Below are positions 44,614 to 48,706 of a stretch of 48,706 nucleotides of DNA, piece after piece. Origin of the DNA: Gammaproteobacteria bacterium (lineage in GTDB: Bacteria > Pseudomonadota > Gammaproteobacteria > Steroidobacterales > Steroidobacteraceae); assembly GCA_003134045.1 (NCBI GenBank), contig PLAH01000072.1, forward strand, positions 1-48,706. The letters are read 5' to 3'. How positions within the stretch are numbered: the stretch's first letter is position 1; each line of letters begins with the position of its first letter. The notes beneath the pieces are model-generated. The model made no database searches. It saw only the letters and a list, made by a program, of their open reading frames with translations, and had not been told where the DNA came from. The translations under genes were made by a program, and so were the position numbers.

Positions 44614-45720
44614 TCAGCCCTCAGCATCCACCAGCCGATACAGCGCGGCGAGCGTTATAGAGCGCACATCCGCTGCCAACGCCACTGCACTCGCCGGTTC
44701 ATGTCGCTCCGCGCGCGCGGCTGCAATCCGCGCCAGCAACGACGCCGCCTCGTATCGCTCCAGCGCCCGAGTGCGCAGCGTCGCAAAGCAGCGGCCCGGC
44801 CGCACCAATGCCTCGTCGATGTCTCCGATGTTGGGCAGATTGGTGGTAAAGATGATCTTTCGGCCCTGTGCGCGGACCACCCCGTCCGCCACGGCCAGGA
44901 AGCGGTGTAGATCAACATTGCCATTGGAGCGCGCCATCAACAAGTGATCCGCGTCTTCGATCACGAACGCGTCGTGGTTGCCGGTGAGAAAATCGACGAA
45001 GATCTCGTCGTTCTCGAGTGCGCGCGTGTCAGCGGTATAGAGCACTTGAGCGCTATCCGCCTTGCGGGCTGACATCGCCGCCAGGATGGCGCGCACCAAT
45101 CGCGTCTTTCCGGTGCCCGGTGGCCCCTGAAGAATCAGCACGGTCTCGCGCGATGCAAGGTAGCGCGCGATGAAGGTTGCCACCGGCTCCGCCAGGGTCG
45201 GATAGGCTTCATCGTAAGGGGCCGGATCGGCCATCTCGTCAAACGACGCGCTCGAAAGGCCCCGACGGCTGGAGAATTGCCAGTCGATCGTAAACATCTC
45301 GTGCCGCACCAGTTGCTCGCCGACAATGGCCAACAGCTTCGCGCGCGACTCGTCCAGCCGATTCATGCTTTCGGCCCAGATGTGAAAGGTGCAGGAGCCG
45401 TAATCGATCTTGCGGCTGCCTTCGACGCTGATGAATACCCCCGGGCCGTCCAGCAGCAGCGACGTACTATCCGTGCGCTGAGCGACGAGATCGGCGTGCA
45501 ACGCTAGATCGTCGAAAACCTCGTCCAAGGGCCGACGAACGGCGCACCGCACAGTACGGTGAATCGCATAGCGCGCGGCGCCTCGATCGAAGGACTGCAG
45601 CGCTCGCAGCTTCAATAGCGTCTCGCCCGGATCGGAAAGGTCGCCACGCAACGCCAGGTACATGGGCAGGCCGCCAGCCTCACCTGCGCTTCTCTCAAAG
45701 TCGAACTTCAATCCCTTCAT
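44614..45720 (-). CDS. AAA+ ATPase with unrecognised N-terminal domain
   Basis: 368 residues. The N-terminal 175 residues are unlike families I know and may recognise the substrate. The AAA+ core has Walker A GPPGTGKTR (199-207), Walker B DAFVIEDADHLL, sensor 1 IIFTTNLP and sensor-2/arginine region ALVRPGRCFATL. The shape (single AAA module, BCS1/FtsH-like NTTN pattern) suggests remodelling of a protein. No partner gene in the module. The 5' leader contains two strong hairpins. Confidence 0.75.
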   Translation of the reverse strand: MKGLKFDFERSAGEAGGLPMYLALRGDLSDPGETLLKLRALQSFDRGAARYAIHRTVRCAVRRPLDEVFDDLALHADLVAQRTDSTSLLLDGPGVFISVEGSRKIDYGSCTFHIWAESMNRLDESRAKLLAIVGEQLVRHEMFTIDWQFSSRRGLSSASFDEMADPAPYDEAYPTLAEPVATFIARYLASRETVLILQGPPGTGKTRLVRAILAAMSARKADSAQVLYTADTRALENDEIFVDFLTGNHDAFVIEDADHLLMARSNGNVDLHRFLAVADGVVRAQGRKIIFTTNLPNIGDIDEALVRPGRCFATLRTRALERYEAASLLARIAAARAERHEPASAVALAADVRSITLAALYRLVDAEG

Positions 45721-45742
45721 GGTCGTAACTCAAGGCAACAAA

Positions 45743-45772
45743 AAGCCCCTGGTGAAAGTTCGCCAGGGGCTT
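45743..45772 (-). terminator. Terminator-like hairpin in the leader of the AAA+ gene
   Basis: Arms AAGCCCCTGG and CCAGGGGCTT with a 10-base loop. On the minus strand it is followed by TTTGTTG after the GCTT, a terminator profile, 23 bases before the AAA+ start. It would act as attenuator or end a transcript coming from the right. Confidence 0.6.
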
Positions 45773-45793
45773 CGTCGCGATGACGGGGCCGTC

Positions 45794-45820
45794 TGGCTCG
45801 AAGCATGGCGCTTCGAGCCA
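45794..45820. promoter_or_regulatory. 11-bp stem-loop upstream of the terminator-like hairpin
   Basis: TGGCTCGAAGC, loop ATGGC, GCTTCGAGCCA. Together with the terminator-like hairpin it makes a structured leader. The remaining part of 45721-46330 (about 600 bases) holds no gene, only these hairpins and repeat copy 5. Confidence 0.55.
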
Positions 45821-46173
45821 TCGACTCGAAGCGGTCACTTCAACAAGTGTTTACACGTCTTCTTCATAGACCCTATGGTCATAGCCTTCTCCGTTGTACG
45901 GTTCTCGCCGCGCGTGGCGGCAAGACAGCCGCGTAGGATACTCAGCGCTTACCTATTGTCAAGAACATCGACGGAAGTCGGTGCTGTAGCCTTGGTGTAT
46001 TCCAGCATCAGCCGTACCCGCTATCGGCCGACTTTGGGTTTCATCTTGCCCGGCGGAGAAGCGCGGTAAATTGCTAGCTCGAAAGGTTCTCCCGACGCAC
46101 AAATCATAAGTCTCTGATCTTTATAGCAGTTCATACCTGCTAGGTTTTCCGGTGAGACCCGCGGCATGGTTGA

Positions 46174-46233
46174 TGTTTGCGGGGGTTAAGTTGGTGTACC
46201 CGTGGGGACGCCACATTAACCCCTGTAAACGCC
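46174..46233 (+). repeat. Repeat copy 5 with long inverted flanks
   Basis: Left flank ATGTTTGCGGGGGTTAAG, then TTGGTGTA, core CCCGTGGGGACGCCA (46199-46213), right flank CATTAACCCCTGTAAACGCC. The right flank is nearly the reverse complement of the left flanks, so the site is a large imperfect palindrome around the core. Right flank type matches the tRNA copy. Confidence 0.9.
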
Positions 46234-46330
46234 GGGGCTGCCGCAATTCCTGCAGAAAGCGCGGGTATCGAGGCGACGAGAGTCGCCGCGGTCGAGCTGT
46301 TCCTCCGTTCTACGCCGCCGACCTTTCGCG

Positions 46331-47722
46331 TTATCGTGATTGCCACCGCCGAAATTCATTAGGGCGTAACCGAAATCGTGCGATATTGCCCTCGTGCAAC
46401 CGCGCGATCTCGACAAGCACTAAGTCGCGAAACTGTTCCAGATCTTGAGGGAGCACGAGCGGCACGGCCAGCGCATCGATATCTTCCTCTGTTGGCTTTA
46501 GGCCGCGGCGAATAATCTCACCCACGACTTCGATGAGCGCGTCGCGGTAGTTGAGACGAAATCGATCCGGCTCCGGGAGCGAATCACGCACCGTTTTGTA
46601 TCTTCGGCATGACCGTTCGTAGGCCCAGACGAATACATCGCGCAGTAGTTCGACTCGGGTGTGTTCGTATACGCCAATCAAGCCATCGATGTAGACCGAC
46701 TCGGATACGTCGATGAACGACAGTGGCACCAGATTGCTTTTGATGAGCGATATATTGGCGGCCAGTCGCGATGTACGCTTGTTGACGTCGACGAAAGGCT
46801 GCAGGTAGGGCAATTGCACCATCAGGAACAACGACTGCTCGAACGGATCGCGAATCGCTGCGGCTTTGGTTAGCAGCAGCTCGAACATTTCGCTGATCAG
46901 TTGCGGAATTGCCGTGGGAATATAGCTTGAGGCGCTGATCCCAATCGGAGTCTCGCGCAGACGTCCGGCGTACGCGGGTTGGTCCAACAGATTGTCGGCA
47001 AGTAGGGCGTGCAAGTTGGTGATGGTGTAGCGATTGACACCGATCTCCTCAGCCGAGTCGACCAATAGCTCGATGGCTGCCTTGTGATTGAGGATCATCT
47101 GGGTTTCTTTGGCGTCCTTTCCGGGCGCTGCGTTACCGTGCTCGATGAGTTCCTTGGTGTCCAACAGCGAATACGTATTGCCCTCGAGCCGACTCGATGA
47201 CCACGACAGATCGATCAGCAGGCGATTCAAGATGCCGCGCGCGTAGGTTCCGGCTGGGCGTTGGCTGTCGGGCGTGCGGCCGAGTTCATGCAAGTGTCGC
47301 CGCAGCGATTCCATGAGATATTGAGTGACACCGGGCGTGTAGCCATCGAGAAACTCGCGTTGATATCCTATCGGCGCGCGATCTGCCATCGGTCGCTTCA
47401 CCATGGCTCGTAGTTCACGGCCCGCCGTTGAAAGAGAGGCGCCATCGTCGTCGGTCGAACTGAGTGTTGCTGTGGCGGATGCGACCGCCGTTGCGGCAGC
47501 AGACCCAAGTGGGGATGCGAGCAAATAGCGGCGTCCACGGCGGATGCCCGCCGCACGAACCAAGCCTTTGCGCTGCCAGCCGTTGAGCTTTCGTTGGAGC
47601 GAGCGGCGGCTTGCTACGCCGGTCAGGCGCGCTTCAAGCTCACGCAACGCTAGCCCCGCCGGATGATTACGCAGTGCGGCTTGCACTTGTTCGAGCAGGT
47701 CAGCGGGGAGTCGTTTGGCCAT
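46331..47722 (-). CDS. Fic-family protein lacking the catalytic His
   Basis: 463 residues from ATG 47722. N-terminal winged-helix-like part (about 1-60). Inhibitory-motif-like SSRLEGN (S176xxxE180-G-N). Fic core LQPFVDVNKRTSR (307-319), where the usual H-P-F-x-D/E-G-N-K/G-R-x-x-R has Gln308 for the catalytic His and Val313 for Gly. Active Fic enzymes transfer AMP from ATP to a Tyr/Thr hydroxyl. Without His this copy probably cannot, and may act as a nucleotide- or DNA-binding regulator. The operator-like array before it supports a DNA-binding role. Confidence 0.82.
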   Translation of the reverse strand: MAKRLPADLLEQVQAALRNHPAGLALRELEARLTGVASRRSLQRKLNGWQRKGLVRAAGIRRGRRYLLASPLGSAAATAVASATATLSSTDDDGASLSTAGRELRAMVKRPMADRAPIGYQREFLDGYTPGVTQYLMESLRRHLHELGRTPDSQRPAGTYARGILNRLLIDLSWSSSRLEGNTYSLLDTKELIEHGNAAPGKDAKETQMILNHKAAIELLVDSAEEIGVNRYTITNLHALLADNLLDQPAYAGRLRETPIGISASSYIPTAIPQLISEMFELLLTKAAAIRDPFEQSLFLMVQLPYLQPFVDVNKRTSRLAANISLIKSNLVPLSFIDVSESVYIDGLIGVYEHTRVELLRDVFVWAYERSCRRYKTVRDSLPEPDRFRLNYRDALIEVVGEIIRRGLKPTEEDIDALAVPLVLPQDLEQFRDLVLVEIARLHEGNIARFRLRPNEFRRWQSR

Positions 47723-47731
47723 CGAGCTTAC

Positions 47732-47840
47732 TTGGCGCAAGTTGATTCATGCGCCAACAAGATAGCGAGAATTGGCGCATAAATCAAATTATGCGCCAAT
47801 ATTTCACTCTGATGGCGCATAAAATTCGCTATTGGCGCAT
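47732..47840. promoter_or_regulatory. Array of six TTGGCGCAT-type sites before the Fic gene
   Basis: Copies at 47732 (TTGGCGCAA), 47749 (ATGCGCCAA), 47772 (TTGGCGCAT), 47791 (ATGCGCCAA), 47812 (ATGGCGCAT) and 47832 (TTGGCGCAT). Spacing is 17-23 bases, about two helical turns, so a protein could bind all on one face. Sites at 47772 and 47791 form a 12-bp inverted repeat. It covers the promoter and reaches the start codon. Confidence 0.75.
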
Positions 47841-48354
47841 GGAACTCCAATCCATGCCGCAATTGCGCCTTCCTTCAGCGTCGCGTCATTGCAAACGACC
47901 GCTCAAGGTAGTGCTCCACGGATGGTTGAAAACAGCGCTCGGCGCGGCCCGAACGCTACCGCACCGCCTTCACGACACTACAAAAAGTCCCCGTTCACAC
48001 GGGCTGCTGCTTTGGCGGCGAGTTGTAAACTTCGCGGTGCCGATGCCGTCTTTGTCGCGCTCGCCGAAGCACCCGATGTTTGGGTACTTCGCCAGTCAAG
48101 CGGATAATCGTCGCCGTTTCAAGGCGTATTTACCGGGATTAAGTTGGTGTACCCGTGGGGACGCCAATTTAAGCACAGCGATGGGATAGAGATCACTCAC
48201 TGCAACCGGGATGTGGGCTACAACCATCCACTGACCGGCACGCATTCCTCATGAGCGCAACTCGGAGGCCGATCGACGATCGGGGGCTACGGCCGCCCCG
48301 AACTCGTTGGTTACTATCTTTACCGAGTATTCCGCCCATGTCGCGTGATTCCTC
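47841..48354. other. Intergenic region with repeat copy 6
   Basis: About 510 bases between the Fic operator array and the haemagglutinin gene. Apart from repeat copy 6 no gene or structure is recognised. Open frames on both strands lack ribosome sites. Confidence 0.4.
48123..48176 (+). repeat. Repeat copy 6
   Basis: Left flank GGCGTATTTACCGGGATTAAG, then TTGGTGTA, core CCCGTGGGGACGCCA (48152-48166), right flank ATTTAAGCAC. Last copy seen before the window ends. Confidence 0.9.
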
Positions 48355-48706
48355 ATGAATCGCATTTTCCGCCTGGTGCCGAACCGCGCGACCGGCCAGT
48401 GGGTTCCGGTTTCCGAGGAAACTCGCGGCGCTGCTAAGGGTCGCCGCCAATTGCGTTGCTCCGCGACGCGGTGCCACATCGCCGCGCTGGCTCTGTTGAC
48501 CGCGTCGCTCCATCATTCGGGATTGGCGTCGGCCGCGCCCGGCGGCGCGCAAATCACGGCGGGCACGGGCACTGTCAGCCAGACGGGCAATACCACGACC
48601 ATTCGGCAAACGAGCGCCGACCTGTTTCTGAACTGGCAGAGCTTCAACGTCACGGCTAACGAAGTCGTCAATTTCATTCAGCCGAGCGCGACGTCGATTG
48701 CGGTCA
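48355..48706 (+). CDS. Filamentous-haemagglutinin-like TpsA adhesin, N-terminus only
   Basis: 117 codons, running out of the window. Extended signal peptide (MNRIFRLVPNRATGQWVPVSE, then a hydrophobic helix CHIAALALLTASLHHSGLASA), the ESPR form used by very large exported proteins. It is followed by the start of the two-partner-secretion domain (ITAGTGTVSQTGNTTTIRQTSADLFLNWQSFNV, then NEVVNFIQPSATSIAV). Such proteins cross the outer membrane through a TpsB partner, not seen here. It begins 190 bases after repeat copy 6 and may be chromosomal or a further module. Confidence 0.85.
   Translation, partial: MNRIFRLVPNRATGQWVPVSEETRGAAKGRRQLRCSATRCHIAALALLTASLHHSGLASAAPGGAQITAGTGTVSQTGNTTTIRQTSADLFLNWQSFNVTANEVVNFIQPSATSIAV

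Larger units (their letters stand above)
34025..48166. mobile_element. tRNA-Glu-anchored array of repeat-bounded gene modules
   Basis: From the tRNA-Glu 3' end, seven copies of CCCGTGGGGACGCCA (two lack one G) delimit six modules of about 4.9, 0.9, 1.9, 2.6, 1.8 and 1.95 kb. Contents include a serine recombinase, toxin-antitoxin pairs, a PilT-like ATPase, a SEFIR remnant, a transporter, an AAA+ ATPase and a Fic protein. Genes are mostly on the minus strand. Only the first module carries a recombinase. I infer serial site-specific insertion next to tRNA-Glu. Confidence 0.7.

Noticed and set aside
34025-48166. Integron with attC sites
   Set aside because: No intI-like integrase is in the window, and the repeats do not consistently show GTTRRRY/RYYYAAC ends (only copies 3, 5 and 6 have GTTAAGT by chance of the flank).
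34025-48166. CRISPR array
   Set aside because: Repeats are 0.9-4.9 kb apart with genes between them, and no cas gene is present.

Overview
The window reads as the chromosome of a GC-rich, Gram-negative gammaproteobacterium. The supports are a TonB-dependent receptor with a FecI/FecR-type signalling pair, a NodT-type outer-membrane lipoprotein, a two-partner-secretion adhesin, and gltX followed by tRNA-Ala(GGC) and tRNA-Glu(TTC). The gene content recalls Xanthomonadales/Nevskiales/Steroidobacteraceae, but the family is inference from recall, not a search result.

Layout. (1) 0-11.6 kb: an envelope and surface-glycan region with many broken genes. It holds two GT-C membrane glycosyltransferases (one frameshifted), an FkbM methyltransferase, a 2OG-Fe(II) oxygenase, a decayed GtrA gene, an intact and a fragmentary copy of a secreted beta-propeller-like protein, an Ig-like-repeat protein and an ATP-grasp protein. 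(2) 11.6-21.8 kb: a lasso-peptide locus. An XRE regulator, an ECF sigma factor, a FecR anti-sigma factor, an STN-domain TonB receptor and an S9 lasso isopeptidase lie in or next to one plus-strand operon. Facing it on the minus strand are precursor A (too short for ordinary gene calling), the fused B protein and the cyclase C. The precursor ends its leader with the family motif LGKVSAETK, but the predicted core starts with Gln and the leader is only about 13 residues. (3) 22.4-23.5 kb: a TnpA_REP-like gene with a degraded HUH motif. (4) 23.7-30.4 kb: a divergent efflux locus (NodT lipoprotein; HlyD adaptor, two ABC ATPases, two ABC-2 permeases) with a perfect palindrome in the intergenic space. 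(5) 30.6-34.0 kb: adhP, tRNA-Val(CAC), gltX, an integrase fragment, tRNA-Ala and tRNA-Glu.

(6) 34.0-48.2 kb: an accessory region built on the 3' end of tRNA-Glu. A 14-15 bp copy of that end (CCCGTGGGGACGCCA), with conserved flanks, recurs six more times at 38.9, 39.9, 41.8, 44.4, 46.2 and 48.15 kb. It cuts the region into small modules: a serine-recombinase element with a HEPN candidate; a Phd/VapC-type toxin-antitoxin pair; an orphan PilT-like ATPase; HigBA plus a sigma4-SEFIR remnant and a sugar-transporter-like gene; an AAA+ ATPase; and a Fic protein lacking the catalytic His. After the last repeat a filamentous-haemagglutinin gene begins and leaves the window. Modules 2-6 carry no integrase, so the array looks like a tRNA-derived, integron-like cassette store, although the sites do not match integron attC.

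How the genes work together: in the lasso locus, B and C would process A. The mature peptide, or a metal or other ligand carried with it, could be taken up by the TonB receptor, signal through FecR to the sigma factor, and be opened by the isopeptidase. No dedicated lasso exporter is seen beside the cluster.
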